Shown: positions 52,401-60,268, counted from the stretch's first letter. The stretch is DNA of 64,000 nt from Chloroflexota bacterium (GCA_005880985.1 VBIQ01000013.1:1-64000); one strand, 5' to 3'. Numbers and translations: made by a program. The notes: generated from the letters alone by a model not told the origin.

Positions 52401-52594
52401 CGGTCGGCGAGATACCAGGCGACGCCCGGAGTCAGCGTCCCGTCGGCGGTGCAGCGGAGGGCGTGGCCGACCGGCCAGCCACCGCTGCGGCAGGCAAGCT
52501 CGAGGATGACGTCGAGCGCGCCTGCCAGGGTCGGCGCCTGGCCGATGGCTGCTTCGGTCAGACCCTTCTCGTCGCCGACGGACGGAACGCTCAC
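49487..52594 (-). CDS. Cytosolic hybrid histidine kinase (GAF-PAS-GAF-GAF-HisKA-HATPase-REC)
   Basis: 1035 residues from GTG 52594, overlapping the regulator's stop by GTGA; the frame stays open 271 codons further upstream, but there it is the shadow of the regulator. Domains in order: GAF (~15-170), PAS (~185-300, DDSPLGMATFDVDLRLLSVN), GAF (~330-480) and GAF (~500-650), the last two sharing PMTSFLGVPM/AMTSFLGVPL and FVGEKRGG/FVANKRSA. Then HisKA with GGLSHELRGSL (His669), HATPase with NLLHNAVKF, DTGVGIDPKD and GLGLAIAKG, and a receiver with VVEDEAG, phosphoacceptor Asp956 in LLDVQLQDG and KPLS. No membrane helix, so it senses an internal signal. Partner of the NarL-type regulator. Confidence 0.92.
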   Translation of the reverse strand: MSVPSVGDEKGLTEAAIGQAPTLAGALDVILELACRSGGWPVGHALRCTADGTLTPGVAWYLADRDRFEIFRSITDGTDFAPGVGLPSRIASRGLAEFVADLSADASFLRARAAAMTGLRSAYLVPVRGDGDEVVAVIELFSTTQEPPSDETVTLVDDLCGRLGQVIERERSADALQGSEARRRLIFDDSPLGMATFDVDLRLLSVNPALCDMLGYPAAELAGSAIIDVVHPEDAENLAGLFRHLLAGHITMVRTESRCFGAGGRLVWAHATAWSQGEADGSHPYGVLVIEDVTAQRGAAAEAAAARRRLGTVLQQLGELRDEYRLLQAAADGSRDLVDARYAAIGLLSAGGRTFGTFVHSGVDPSTARRIGDPPTGKGLLAALIAEGRPLRSSRIADHPASAGFPDAHPPMTSFLGVPMTTPAGVIGHLFVGEKRGGGEFDDDDEDMLSRLAAQVAQAVARARSDQREQTLRAQVQRMVEANLRLLREVRPDSLLQTVVDLARTVADAEYAALGMLTAEDGETFERFLHAGVAPGTAAAIGRMPTGVGVLRTVSVNRRPVRLANLREHPAHRGFPEGHPAMTSFLGVPLVAGGRVIGILFVANKRSASEFNDQDEAFLVTLAAQAATAAEAIPMYVARADLVERLTSTAERLKAETEAKWSFLGGLSHELRGSLSGILMSAELLRDPDLGVAGGQGSQLAANIHTVTQHVLSIVDNLLDLSRMDAKRLDVLLQPVVLRMVLDEVRTITEPLALEAGIAVDIPVVERDVLVLADPLRLRQVLLNLLHNAVKFTDAGGHAWIEVRCSEQEVRIGVCDTGVGIDPKDAKRIFEPFERGTDAKGPGAGLGLAIAKGIIELHHGRIELSSSPGVGSQFLVTLRRARPEPGRLDLEDEPELAMVPVAGRSAAVLVVEDEAGTRDAAVRTLEAGGYQVRTSATVEGAIAALQDWAPDLVLLDVQLQDGDGLRAVETLRALAGRPDLPIVAFTADRLRDTAERALAAGCNAYLLKPLSARALLSRVRVLLAEVAAGPATPTP

Positions 52595-53334
52595 CGCTCG
52601 ACGAACGATGGATCGCCGCCCAGCGGGGGCAGCAGTCCCCGGCGTGCGGCGACCACCACGGCCTCGAGCTGGCTGTGCGCTCCGAGCTTGGCGAGGATGC
52701 TCTTGACGTAGCCGCGGCAGGTGTTGACGCTGATGCCGAGGTGGGCGGCGATCGCCTGGGGATCGAGGCCCTGCCCCATCGCGGCCAGCACCGACGCCTC
52801 GCGCTGGGTCAGCGGATTCTCGGCGGGGCTGGGAGCCCACTCGTCGCGCTTGAGCCGGCCGATCACCGCGGTGAGGGTCGAGCCGTCGACCACCATGCCG
52901 CCGTTCCGCGCGGTGCGGACCGCGTTGAGGATCTCGAGGACGCTGCTCTCCTTGGGCAGGAATCCGCAGGCCCCCATCGAGGCGGCACGGGCCATGACGC
53001 CCAGATCGGTGTGGGCGGTGAGGACGATGACGCGCGCGGCGGGGTGCAGCTCTCGCAGCTCGCGCGCGGCGTCGATGCCGTCCATGTCGGGCAGGACGAC
53101 GTCGGTGAGCACCACATCGGGAGTGCGCTCGACGGCCAGGCGCAGGGCCTCCGCGGCGGTGGAGGCGATGCCCACGCACTCGAGGTCGGCCTGCATGCTG
53201 ATCGCCATCCCCAGCGGTTCCGCCACCGCACGATGGTCGTCGACGACGAGCACGCGGGTGCGCGGTTGGCCGTCGGGCTGCGGGCGCTCGGCACCTGCCG
53301 CCCACTGGAGGCCGAGTGCCTCCTCGGGACTCAT
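52591..53334 (-). CDS. NarL/FixJ-type response regulator
   Basis: 247 residues from ATG 53334. Receiver domain about 27-145: VLVVDDHRAVAEPLG, phosphoacceptor Asp78 in VVLTDVVLPDMDG, VIVLTAHTD and FLPKESS. LuxR-type helix-turn-helix about 175-235: NPLTQREASVLAAMGQGLDP, QAIAAHLGISVNTCRGYVKS, ILAKLGAHSQLEAV. Binds DNA as a dimer when phosphorylated. Coupled to the hybrid kinase by a GTGA overlap, so the two are one signalling pair. The GC-rich hairpin at 53429 lies in its upstream region and could be involved in its control. Confidence 0.93.
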   Translation of the reverse strand: MSPEEALGLQWAAGAERPQPDGQPRTRVLVVDDHRAVAEPLGMAISMQADLECVGIASTAAEALRLAVERTPDVVLTDVVLPDMDGIDAARELRELHPAARVIVLTAHTDLGVMARAASMGACGFLPKESSVLEILNAVRTARNGGMVVDGSTLTAVIGRLKRDEWAPSPAENPLTQREASVLAAMGQGLDPQAIAAHLGISVNTCRGYVKSILAKLGAHSQLEAVVVAARRGLLPPLGGDPSFVER

Positions 53335-53428
53335 CGTCTGCCCCCCCGTTGGGTGTCGGTTCCGCCAGGTCGGAGCCCTTCCCGGGCACGCGTTGCCGAG
53401 GACCCACCCGGCCGCGAGTATCCCACAG

Positions 53429-53446
53429 GCCCCCCGTTTTGGGGGT
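53429..53446. promoter_or_regulatory. GC-rich inverted repeat between the regulator and surface-protein genes
   Basis: CCCCCCGTTTTGGGGG (53430-53445) forms a stem of 5-6 bp. A shorter relative, CCCCGTTTGGG, follows at 53455-53465. The element matches 49450-49465 read on the opposite strand. It sits about 95 bases upstream of the regulator start, and 110 bases upstream of the surface-protein start on the other side. Confidence 0.4.
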
Positions 53447-53555
53447 TCTTCACGCCCCGTTTGGGTCTGGCTGTGATTGCGGACCGCCCGTAGCCTCCTG
53501 CTTGGTGCCGTGCGGGTGGGCAGAGGGCCGGCGGCAACAGAGACGAGGGGGTTCC

Positions 53556-54734
53556 ATGAAAGCCAGGTTCCCAGGCTGGGGACACTTCGGTGTGGTGTCC
53601 GACCGCCGTGTGCGCCAGATGCTGGTGCGGCGCGGACTGCCGTGCATCACCATGGGCGTCATCGGCGGATTCCTGATGGCGGTGGCAAGCGGTGGCAGTG
53701 GGCCCGCGAAGCTTGGGAGCGGCACCCGCCTGGTCTCGTTCACCTGCAACACGGGTCAGATGTGCATCCACTCGACGCAGGTCCCCACGACGGCACCGTC
53801 CTTCAAGGACGACGACCTCTGCGCCGACTTCACCCAGATCCCCGGTGAAGACTTCTGGCATTTCGTCCTTCCGGGCAACGATGCAAACTTCGATTTGCCT
53901 ACCACAAACTTCAACGCCATCTTCGATAATGGCCCGCCGACTCCAGCCGCGTTCTACGGCGGCCCTGGGGGACAGCCCAGGAAATTCGCCTACGTCTACT
54001 CCGCCGCCGGCGCCACGCTCGACTGGGCATACGCCAAAGTCACCGGCGACACACCGCAGGGCTACTTCAATCTGTCGGGCACGTGTCCGGGGGAGCCGCA
54101 GTCGACTTCCTCCACGACGACCTCGTCGGCCACCACCAGCAGCAAGACGCCAACGTGCGAACAGCTTCAAAGCTGCACGCCCTCCACGACGACGTCCTCG
54201 TCCACCACCACTAGCAGCAGCACCACCACCAAATCGTTCTCGACCTGCTTCTCCCAAGGAAACATCGTCACGGAGCTGCCGCCCTGCTCCACGACCACCA
54301 CCAGCCACACCACCACCAGGCGCAATCCTCCTCCTCCCACATGTGAGGAGCTGCAGGACTGCCCCAGCTCGACCACCACGACCACCACCGAGGAGCTGAA
54401 GGGATCGCAATCCGCTGAGAGCACCACCTCCTCCGAGCGGCAGGCGAGCTCTCAGGCGAGCTCTCAGGCGACCTCCACCCCCGGCTCGCCGACCGGCGAG
54501 GTGCTGGGATCGAGCACGAGCGCATCTCCCACCACCAGCGCCGCCCAGACCACCGGCAGCTCATCCTCGGCAGCTGCGGCGACGACGACGACGACCACGC
54601 CGACCACGCCGAACACCGGGTCCGGGCCTGACATGCGCTTTGAGTTGGGCGCGGCCCTGACGCTGGGCTCCCTGGTCCTCATGCTTCTCAGCTTCGTGCC
54701 CCGCTGGCGCGATGACGGGGACAGGCTCAGCTAG
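53556..54734 (+). CDS. Ser/Thr-rich surface protein with TPNTG sorting signal
   Basis: 392 residues from ATG 53556, 4-5 bases after GAGGGGG; the open frame extends upstream without a better start. N-terminal hydrophobic segment GLPCITMGVIGGFLMAVASG serves as signal peptide. A compact domain (about 50-180) with cysteines (FTCNTGQMC, DDLCADF, SGTC) is followed by a long Thr/Ser-rich stalk carrying three similar cysteine motifs (CEQLQSC, CFSQGN, CEELQDC). The end has TPNTG (351-355), a hydrophobic helix (LGAALTLGSLVLMLLSFV) and a basic tail, the layout of a sortase cell-wall sorting signal. The sortase gene is 44 bases downstream. Confidence 0.75.
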   Translation: MKARFPGWGHFGVVSDRRVRQMLVRRGLPCITMGVIGGFLMAVASGGSGPAKLGSGTRLVSFTCNTGQMCIHSTQVPTTAPSFKDDDLCADFTQIPGEDFWHFVLPGNDANFDLPTTNFNAIFDNGPPTPAAFYGGPGGQPRKFAYVYSAAGATLDWAYAKVTGDTPQGYFNLSGTCPGEPQSTSSTTTSSATTSSKTPTCEQLQSCTPSTTTSSSTTTSSSTTTKSFSTCFSQGNIVTELPPCSTTTTSHTTTRRNPPPPTCEELQDCPSSTTTTTTEELKGSQSAESTTSSERQASSQASSQATSTPGSPTGEVLGSSTSASPTTSAAQTTGSSSSAAAATTTTTTPTTPNTGSGPDMRFELGAALTLGSLVLMLLSFVPRWRDDGDRLS

Positions 54735-54778
54735 CGCCTGATCGGACGGCGGACGGCACCAGAGCGCCCGGACAAGCC

Positions 54779-55486
54779 GTGCAATACATCCGGCGCAGGC
54801 GACGCAGTCGAGGTCGGCGATCTCGGCGGTTGCGGGTGCTCCTTCGCCTGGTGAGCCTGGGCGCGCTGGTCGCCGGCGTCGCCGTCGTCCTCATCCCCCT
54901 GATCGGCGTCTGGACGCGGGCGCACAACGACGCTACTGCCCTGGCGCAGTGGCAGAACGGGGGCTCCCAGAGCCTGGTCGGCGCCGTACCCGCCTCATCG
55001 AGCGGCGCCGCGACGCCCAGTGCCGAAGCCCTCTGCGCGGCCAGCCGCGCTCCCGCTGAGGACTACGCCCGGATCAGCTTCCCCTCACTGACCTACGGTT
55101 ACGCGGGCATCGCCGCGGAGGGCAACTGGGACACCCTGCAGAAGCGGTCGATGGTCCACTACCAGGGCACCCCGGGGCCCGGCCAGCTGGGAAACATGAT
55201 CATGGCCTTCCATCGAGAGCCCGAGTACGAACACGTCGACGAGCTCGGGCCGGGCGGGCTGGTGGACATCGAGGACCGCTCCTGCCACGTCTTCCACTAC
55301 CGGGTGACCCAGCGATGGGTCCTGGCGCCGAACAAGGTCACCCAGCTCGCCCCGACCAGCGGGCACGACCTCACCCTGATCACCTGCACCCCCTGGTGGC
55401 GGGACTACAACCGGATCGTCTGGCGGGCGACGCTGGTGCCCGACGCTCCGGCGGCCCGTTCGGTGCCCGGCGTGAGGGCAGCCTGA
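54779..55486 (+). CDS. Sortase
   Basis: 235 residues from GTG 54779. Very basic N-terminus, one signal-anchor helix (LLRLVSLGALVAGVAVVLIP), then the sortase beta-barrel. The catalytic triad is visible: His145 in MIMAFHREPE, Cys203 in LTLITCTPWW (TLxTC motif) and Arg212 in NRIVWRATL. Sortases cut the sorting signal between Thr and Gly and link the protein to the cell wall. The nearest substrate is the TPNTG protein directly upstream. Closest in style to class E/F enzymes of high-GC Gram-positives; the class is not certain. Confidence 0.88.
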   Translation: MQYIRRRRRSRGRRSRRLRVLLRLVSLGALVAGVAVVLIPLIGVWTRAHNDATALAQWQNGGSQSLVGAVPASSSGAATPSAEALCAASRAPAEDYARISFPSLTYGYAGIAAEGNWDTLQKRSMVHYQGTPGPGQLGNMIMAFHREPEYEHVDELGPGGLVDIEDRSCHVFHYRVTQRWVLAPNKVTQLAPTSGHDLTLITCTPWWRDYNRIVWRATLVPDAPAARSVPGVRAA

Positions 55487-55569
55487 GCGGCGAGCGGCCT
55501 GGCCTCTCGGGGCCGAGAAGTCCTCCCGGGCGGGCGCGAAAGTTTGGCGCGTGTGGCGCGTTACAACAG

Positions 55570-55669
55570 GGTGAGCTGATTCGGGTGATAGCCATCTTGT
55601 AGGCTCACCGCTCTCCGGCGGTCCATCAAGCAGCCCAGCCGCCGGCGCGAATCTCCCCCCGATGGGCTG
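55570..55669 (+). ncRNA. Structured leader before the CAP-domain gene
   Basis: Two hairpins: GGTGAGC (55570-55576) with GCTCACC (55603-55609), and CCGGCGG (55616-55622) with CCGCCGG (55639-55645). The loop of the second contains CAGCCC (55631-55636), which can pair with GGGCTG (55664-55669) downstream, giving a pseudoknot. The ribosome site AGGAA follows at 55696. No known riboswitch class was recognised. Confidence 0.35.
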
Positions 55670-55708
55670 TCTCCCAACCGGGCACGGCGCCCCACAGGAA
55701 GCATGCTC

Positions 55709-56917
55709 ATGGCTACTCCTGTTGGGGGGGGAATTCGCGGTTCGCGCCACCAGTTCACCTCTCGCCGGTTGGGCCCGGCCGCCGCCTGGCGACGTTGGTT
55801 CATCCCCATGGCGGTGAGCCTGGCCACCATCGCCGCCGCCGGGGGCCTCGCAGGTCGCTGGGCCGCCCCGCCCTGGTCGCCGGCCACGGCGTTCGCCGAC
55901 GGCAGCTTCGACAGCCAGCTCTTCAGCCTGCTCAACCAGGACCGGGCCGCCAATGGGCTTGGCCCGCTGCAGCTGGACACCCGCCTCGCCTCGCTCTCGG
56001 AGTCCGGCGGCTACGGCGGCTGCGGCTACGGCATCGCCGGCCGCGCAGAGGACATGATCCAGCGCAACTACTTCTCGCACACCATCCTCAACTGCGGCGG
56101 CCAGAACGTGTTCAACGTGATGCGGGCGTACGGCGTCCCCACCGGCAGCGCGGGCGAGAACATCGGGTGGGTGTCGGGGACCACGAACCCGGGCACGGCC
56201 GCCCAGTACATCAACAACCAGTTCATGGCCAGCCCGGACCACCGGGCCAACATCCTCAATCCCAACTACACCATCGTCGGCGTGGGGTCGTGGTGGACGG
56301 CGCCGGGTCAGACGTGGTCGGGCGGCGGGTCCGCCGAGAGCAACGCTCTGATGGCCACCGAGGAATTCGCTGTCGGTGCGGCGGTGGGAGCATCGGCTCC
56401 GGCTCCACCGCCGGTCAGGTCATCGGCGCCGCCGCCGCCACGAGTGCAGGCGGCCCCGGCCCCGGCGCATGCGGCTGCCAGTGCGCCGGCGCCGGCACCG
56501 GGCGCGGACCAGGCTCCGCCCGCGGCGGCACCGGCTGCGGCCCCGCCACCGCCGGCGTCGAGCTGCCCGCTCGACTGCGCGCTGCAGCCGCCGCACAGCG
56601 TCGCCGCCGCCAGCGCGCCGGCGGGGATCGGTCCGGGCCGCGTCTCTGGAACGCGCACGGTCCGGATCGACGGCAGCCTCGCGGGAGCGATCGGCAGACT
56701 GCTGGTTGCGCTCGTTGCCGCATGCGGCGTACTCCTGCTCATCCGTCGCCGCCTGCGGGTCGCGCACGTCGCGCCCAGGCCGGCGGTGCGCGGGAGCTTC
56801 AGCGTTCCCTCGGGAGAGCTCACCCTGGTCGGCCGTCCGGTCCGAACGCGCGAGCTGATGCGCCGCGCCGGGCACCCGGCGCGCGCCGGGAGGTCGCGCA
56901 CCGCCCTCGATCGCTGA
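55709..56917 (+). CDS. CAP-domain (SCP/PR1-like) surface protein with C-terminal anchor
   Basis: 402 residues from ATG 55709, 8 bases after AGGAA; ATG 55703 is too close to that site. Signal peptide/anchor: AAAWRRWFIPMAVSLATIAA. CAP domain about 65-225: SLLNQDRAANGLGPLQLDTR, NYFSHTI (active-site His), AGENIGW, FMASPDHRANILNPNYTIVG, WWTAPGQTW. A 100-residue Ala/Pro linker follows with a CPLDC pair, then one helix (AGAIGRLLVALVAACGVLLL) and a ~55-residue basic cytoplasmic tail. CAP proteins act outside the cell, often on wall or lipid ligands. Role here unknown. Confidence 0.85.
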   Translation: MATPVGGGIRGSRHQFTSRRLGPAAAWRRWFIPMAVSLATIAAAGGLAGRWAAPPWSPATAFADGSFDSQLFSLLNQDRAANGLGPLQLDTRLASLSESGGYGGCGYGIAGRAEDMIQRNYFSHTILNCGGQNVFNVMRAYGVPTGSAGENIGWVSGTTNPGTAAQYINNQFMASPDHRANILNPNYTIVGVGSWWTAPGQTWSGGGSAESNALMATEEFAVGAAVGASAPAPPPVRSSAPPPPRVQAAPAPAHAAASAPAPAPGADQAPPAAAPAAAPPPPASSCPLDCALQPPHSVAAASAPAGIGPGRVSGTRTVRIDGSLAGAIGRLLVALVAACGVLLLIRRRLRVAHVAPRPAVRGSFSVPSGELTLVGRPVRTRELMRRAGHPARAGRSRTALDR

Positions 56918-56951
56918 GAGATTCGAGGCCGGAGGCTTCCGTCCTTGCGCT

Positions 56952-57272
56952 TCAGCCTGCAGTCAGATAGTTGTGGACGTCGAAGAGCTGAGTCTTCGGC
57001 GGCCCCGGAACACCGACTTCTTGGGTGATGGGACCGATCTTCTCCGCGGCGAACCTTTCGAATTGCTCCCTGGTCTCCCAAACGTCGATCACACGAATGC
57101 CTGTTGCGGTCTTGGTCACCCAGTGGAATATCAGACTCGGGGCCCCGGGACCTTTGGGCTTGAAGCCCATCTTGGCGATGACCTGGTCGTACTGATCGGT
57201 GGTTGCTCCCTCGAAATCCAACTGCACCCCTATCGCCACGGCTCTCCTCCCGTCTGACGGCACGTTGGTCAT
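56952..57272 (-). CDS. Small dimeric alpha-beta barrel protein (ABM-like)
   Basis: 106 residues from ATG 57272; the upstream part of the frame runs into tRNA-Ile and is not coding. The pattern VAIGVQLDFEGATTDQYDQV, FHWVTKTATGIRVIDVWETR and EQFERFAAEKIGPITQEVGV is that of ABM/EthD-like ferredoxin-fold proteins: first strand, helix beginning ...DQYDQVIAKMG, then WETREQFERF. Most act as dimers on small molecules, or have no known activity. It converges with the CAP-protein gene. Confidence 0.7.
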   Translation of the reverse strand: MTNVPSDGRRAVAIGVQLDFEGATTDQYDQVIAKMGFKPKGPGAPSLIFHWVTKTATGIRVIDVWETREQFERFAAEKIGPITQEVGVPGPPKTQLFDVHNYLTAG

Positions 57273-57353
57273 CGACTGCCCGTGATCAGCGTAGTCTTCG
57301 GACCCGGCGGTGGGCCACCCGCCCGCCCCCGCCCGAGTTCGAATACCGGGATT

Positions 57354-57430
57354 TGGTGGGCCTTTCTGGATTCGAACCAGAGACCTCACGGTTATCAGCC
57401 GTGCGCTCTTACCAACTGAGCTAAAGGCCC
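57354..57430 (-). tRNA. tRNA-Ile (GAU)
   Basis: 77 nt on the minus strand with encoded CCA. Acceptor GGGCCTT/AAGGCCC, D-arm AGCTCAGTTGGTAAGAGC, anticodon stem CACGG/CCGTG with loop CTGATAA (anticodon GAT), T-loop GGTTCGAATCC. Located just downstream of recR. Confidence 0.97.
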
Positions 57431-57509
57431 CCGCCGGCCGTGCCGCACGCTGAAGAGTGCGGGGACAACCAGCCGAGTTTAGGCCCCGCCGTAGGCGGCG
57501 TCAAACCGC

Positions 57510-58109
57510 TCAGAGTGCGCGCCGGCCGCTGAAGGCACGCGCCACCGTCAGCTCGTCGGCGTACTCGAGGTCCGCCCCGGCCGGCAACCCGTGCGCCAGC
57601 CGGGTCACCGTGATTTCCAGCGGCGCCAGCCGCTCGCCCAGGTAGAAGGCGGTGGCCTCGCCCTCGACGTCGGGATCGGTGGCGATGATCACCTCGCGGA
57701 CATCGTTGGCACGAACCCGCTCGACCAGCTCGGCGATGCGCAGCTGCTCGGGACCGACCCCGTCGATGGGCGAGATCGCCCCCTCCAGCACGTGATAGAG
57801 GCCGGTGAACTCGCCGCTGCGCTCGATCGCCAGCACGTCGAGGGCGTCCTCGACGACGCAGAGCAGGTTGGGGTCGCGGCGCGGATTGCTGCACACCGCG
57901 CACAGCTCGCCCTCGGCGATGAAGAAGCAGCGCGTGCAGGGACGCACCAGGTCGCGCATCTCGATCAGCGCCGCCGAGAGTCGCGCGATGTTCTCGCGCG
58001 GGGCCCGCAGGCAGTGGAAGCTCAGCCGCTGCGCGGTCTTGGGTCCGATGCCGGGAAGGCGTCCGAACTCTGCGGCCAGCCGCTCGACGGCACCGGGAAC
58101 CAGGCTCAC
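57510..58109 (-). CDS. recR: Recombination mediator RecR
   Basis: 199 residues from GTG 58109, 7 bases after ybaB. Helix-hairpin-helix FGRLPGIGPKTAQRLSFHC, C4 zinc finger (Cys58, 61, 70, 73 in CTRCFFIAEGELCAVC), Toprim domain with CVVEDALDVLAIERSGEFTG, HVLEGAISPIDGVGPEQL and IIATDPDVEGEATAFYL. Loads RecA at gaps with RecO/RecF. Length is standard (~200). Last gene of dnaX-ybaB-recR. Confidence 0.98.
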   Translation of the reverse strand: MSLVPGAVERLAAEFGRLPGIGPKTAQRLSFHCLRAPRENIARLSAALIEMRDLVRPCTRCFFIAEGELCAVCSNPRRDPNLLCVVEDALDVLAIERSGEFTGLYHVLEGAISPIDGVGPEQLRIAELVERVRANDVREVIIATDPDVEGEATAFYLGERLAPLEITVTRLAHGLPAGADLEYADELTVARAFSGRRAL

Positions 58110-58116
58110 GGACGGT

Positions 58117-58425
58117 CTAGATCAGGCCTGGGGGAAGACCGAGTCCGGCGGTGAGCTGGCCCATCTGCTTGGCGGCGAGCTCGCGCGAGCGGTCGAGCGC
58201 GTCGTTGCAGGCCGCCAGCACCATGTCGGCGAGCAGCTCTGCGCCCTCCTCCAGCGCCTCGGGAGCGATGGTGACCGTGAGGATCTTCTGATGGCCGTTG
58301 GCGGTCACCGTGACCGCGCCGCCTCCGGCGGAGCCGCTCACCGTGGCCTCGTCGAGCTCCTCCTGCAGCTTCGCCATCCGCGTCTGCATCTGCTGCAGCT
58401 GCTTCATCATCTTCGGGTTCTGCAC
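58117..58425 (-). CDS. ybaB: YbaB/EbfC nucleoid-associated protein
   Basis: 102 residues from GTG 58425 with GGAGG 6 bases ahead. N-terminal helix KMMKQLQQMQTRMAKLQEEL, then SGSAGGGAVTVTANGHQKIL and VTIAPEALEEG, the family's beta region, and a C-terminal helix. Binds DNA as a dimer. Between dnaX and recR, its usual place. Confidence 0.97.
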   Translation of the reverse strand: MQNPKMMKQLQQMQTRMAKLQEELDEATVSGSAGGGAVTVTANGHQKILTVTIAPEALEEGAELLADMVLAACNDALDRSRELAAKQMGQLTAGLGLPPGLI

Positions 58426-58474
58426 GGCGGCCTCCGGTGCATCGACGATGGACGTCTCAACTCTTTGACGCGGC

Positions 58475-60268
58475 TCACTCGAGGGCAGTATCGCGCAGGC
58501 GGCTGCCGACGATGCGGCTGCCGGGGAACGCGCTCAGCGCCGCCTGGGTGGCGTCGGCCTCGGTGCTTCCGCCGTCGCCGCTGACCTCACGCTGGGGTTC
58601 CTCGCCGCAGAACACCGCCTCGACGGTGCATGGCGAGCCCGCCAGGGTGGCGACCACGTCGGCGAGCAGCCGGGCCTTGACCTTCTCCTGCAGGCGCTCG
58701 AGATGGAAGCCGAAGGGAGCCCCCACCACCAGCCGGCCGGGACCGCCGTCGACCACCTTGCAGGAGCGGAGCACCCCGGCGAGCATCGCGTCGCGTCGGG
58801 AGACGGCGTCCACCACCTGCGGCCACAGCGCCTGCCAGGCGGTCACATCGCTCGGGGCACCGGCCGCACCGGTCGCGGCCGCGGTCGCATCGGTCGTGGC
58901 CGGCGCCGGTTCCGACGGTTGCTGCGCTGCGGGCGCGTGGTCGAGCGGCGCCGCGTCGGTCTCGGGTGTCGCAGCCGGCTCTGTCACCGGCGCTGTCGCG
59001 GATGCGACGACAGTCTCGGTGCTCGCGACCGGCGCCGCCACGGGCGCGGTCGCCGGCTCAACCACCGGTGCGACCGGCGCAGCCACCGGCTCGGTCCGGC
59101 GCGCCGTCGCGCTCGGCCGCGCGGCCCCGCCACCAGCGGCATCCTCGAGCGCCGCGACCCGCGCCAGCAGCGCCGGCGTCGCGTCGGGGCCGCCGCCGCG
59201 GGTCAGCCGCAGCAGGCACAGCTCGACCTGCAAGCGCGCGTCGACCGGCTGCCGCAGATTGATCTCCGCCTCGGAGAAGCGGTCGAGCGCCTGCACCCAG
59301 AACCCCGCCGGCGCCTCCGACGCGAGCGACCGGCAGGTCTCCAGATCGTCGGCGCCGACGTCGGCGCCCTCCGGATAGCCGACCGCGACCAGCTCGGCGG
59401 CGCGTGCCAGCCGTGACATCTCGCGCAGCAGCTGGCGCGCATCCGCACCCGCCTCGAACGCGGTCGCGGCGGCGCGCAGCGCTGCCGCCGCGTCGGCGGC
59501 CGCCAGCGCGGTCATCAGCGATCGCACCGTCGCCGGATCGGCGAGACCGAGGCCGCGGCGCACCGCGGCCAGACCGAGCGGCCGCTCGCCGGTGGCCAGC
59601 GCCTGGTCGAGCAGCGAGAGCGCATCGCGGACGCTCCCCTGCGAGGCGCGCGCGATCAGGTCGAGGGCCTCGGCGTCGACCGCGACCTGCTCCGTGCCCG
59701 CCACGCTGGCAAGGTGGGCGGCGATGTCGGCCCGTCCCACCCGGCGGAAGTCGAAGCGCTGCACCCGCGACCGCACCGTCTCCGGCACCTTGTGCGGTTC
59801 GGTGGTGGCGAGCACGAACAGCACGTGCGGAGGCGGCTCCTCCAGCGTCTTGAGGAATGCGTTCCACGCCTCGGTGGTCAGCATGTGCGCCTCGTCGATG
59901 ATGTAGACCTTGCGGCGCAGCAACGCGGGCAGGAACTTCACCTTCTCGCGCAGGTCGCGCATCTCGTCGATGCCGCGGTTGCTGGCGGCGTCGATCTCCA
60001 GCACGTCGACGGCGCCGCCACCGAGGATCTCGACGCAGCTGGCACACACATTGCAGGGCTCGCCACCCTGCAGGTCCAGGCAGTTGACCGCCCGCGCCAG
60101 GATGCGCGCCGCCGAGGTCTTGCCGGTACCGCGGATGCCCGCGAACAGGTAGGCGTGGGCGACGGTACCCTGGGCAACCTCGTTGCGAAGGGTGACGGCG
60201 ACGTGGTCCTGGCCGACCAGCTCGGCGAAGGTCCCGGAGCGGTATTTGCGGTAGAGGGCAGTGGTCAC
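58475..60268 (-). CDS. dnaX: DNA polymerase III subunit gamma/tau
   Basis: 597 residues from GTG 60268. AAA+ clamp-loader domain: YRSGTFAELVGQDHV, Walker A GIRGTGKT (44-51), zinc-binding CNVCASC with the preceding NC, VYIIDEAHML (Walker B), TLEEPPPHVLFVLATTEPHK and SRVQRFDFRR. Domain III reaches about residue 365. An Ala/Pro/Thr-rich linker (about 380-470, several VAAPVAPVVEPATAPVAAP-like runs) leads to the tau-type C-terminal domain. No slippery frameshift site was evident. Loads the sliding clamp. Confidence 0.98.
   Translation of the reverse strand: MTTALYRKYRSGTFAELVGQDHVAVTLRNEVAQGTVAHAYLFAGIRGTGKTSAARILARAVNCLDLQGGEPCNVCASCVEILGGGAVDVLEIDAASNRGIDEMRDLREKVKFLPALLRRKVYIIDEAHMLTTEAWNAFLKTLEEPPPHVLFVLATTEPHKVPETVRSRVQRFDFRRVGRADIAAHLASVAGTEQVAVDAEALDLIARASQGSVRDALSLLDQALATGERPLGLAAVRRGLGLADPATVRSLMTALAAADAAAALRAAATAFEAGADARQLLREMSRLARAAELVAVGYPEGADVGADDLETCRSLASEAPAGFWVQALDRFSEAEINLRQPVDARLQVELCLLRLTRGGGPDATPALLARVAALEDAAGGGAARPSATARRTEPVAAPVAPVVEPATAPVAAPVASTETVVASATAPVTEPAATPETDAAPLDHAPAAQQPSEPAPATTDATAAATGAAGAPSDVTAWQALWPQVVDAVSRRDAMLAGVLRSCKVVDGGPGRLVVGAPFGFHLERLQEKVKARLLADVVATLAGSPCTVEAVFCGEEPQREVSGDGGSTEADATQAALSAFPGSRIVGSRLRDTALE

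Noticed and set aside
52595-53407. N-terminal 271 codons of the open frame that contains the hybrid kinase
   Set aside because: This part lies on the same strand as the response regulator but in another frame, is Arg/Pro-rich and matches nothing. The GTG at 52594 gives a GTGA overlap and a normal GAF start.
55505-55518. Hairpin after the sortase gene as a terminator
   Set aside because: Only a 5-bp stem with a 4-base loop and no U-run; too weak to call.
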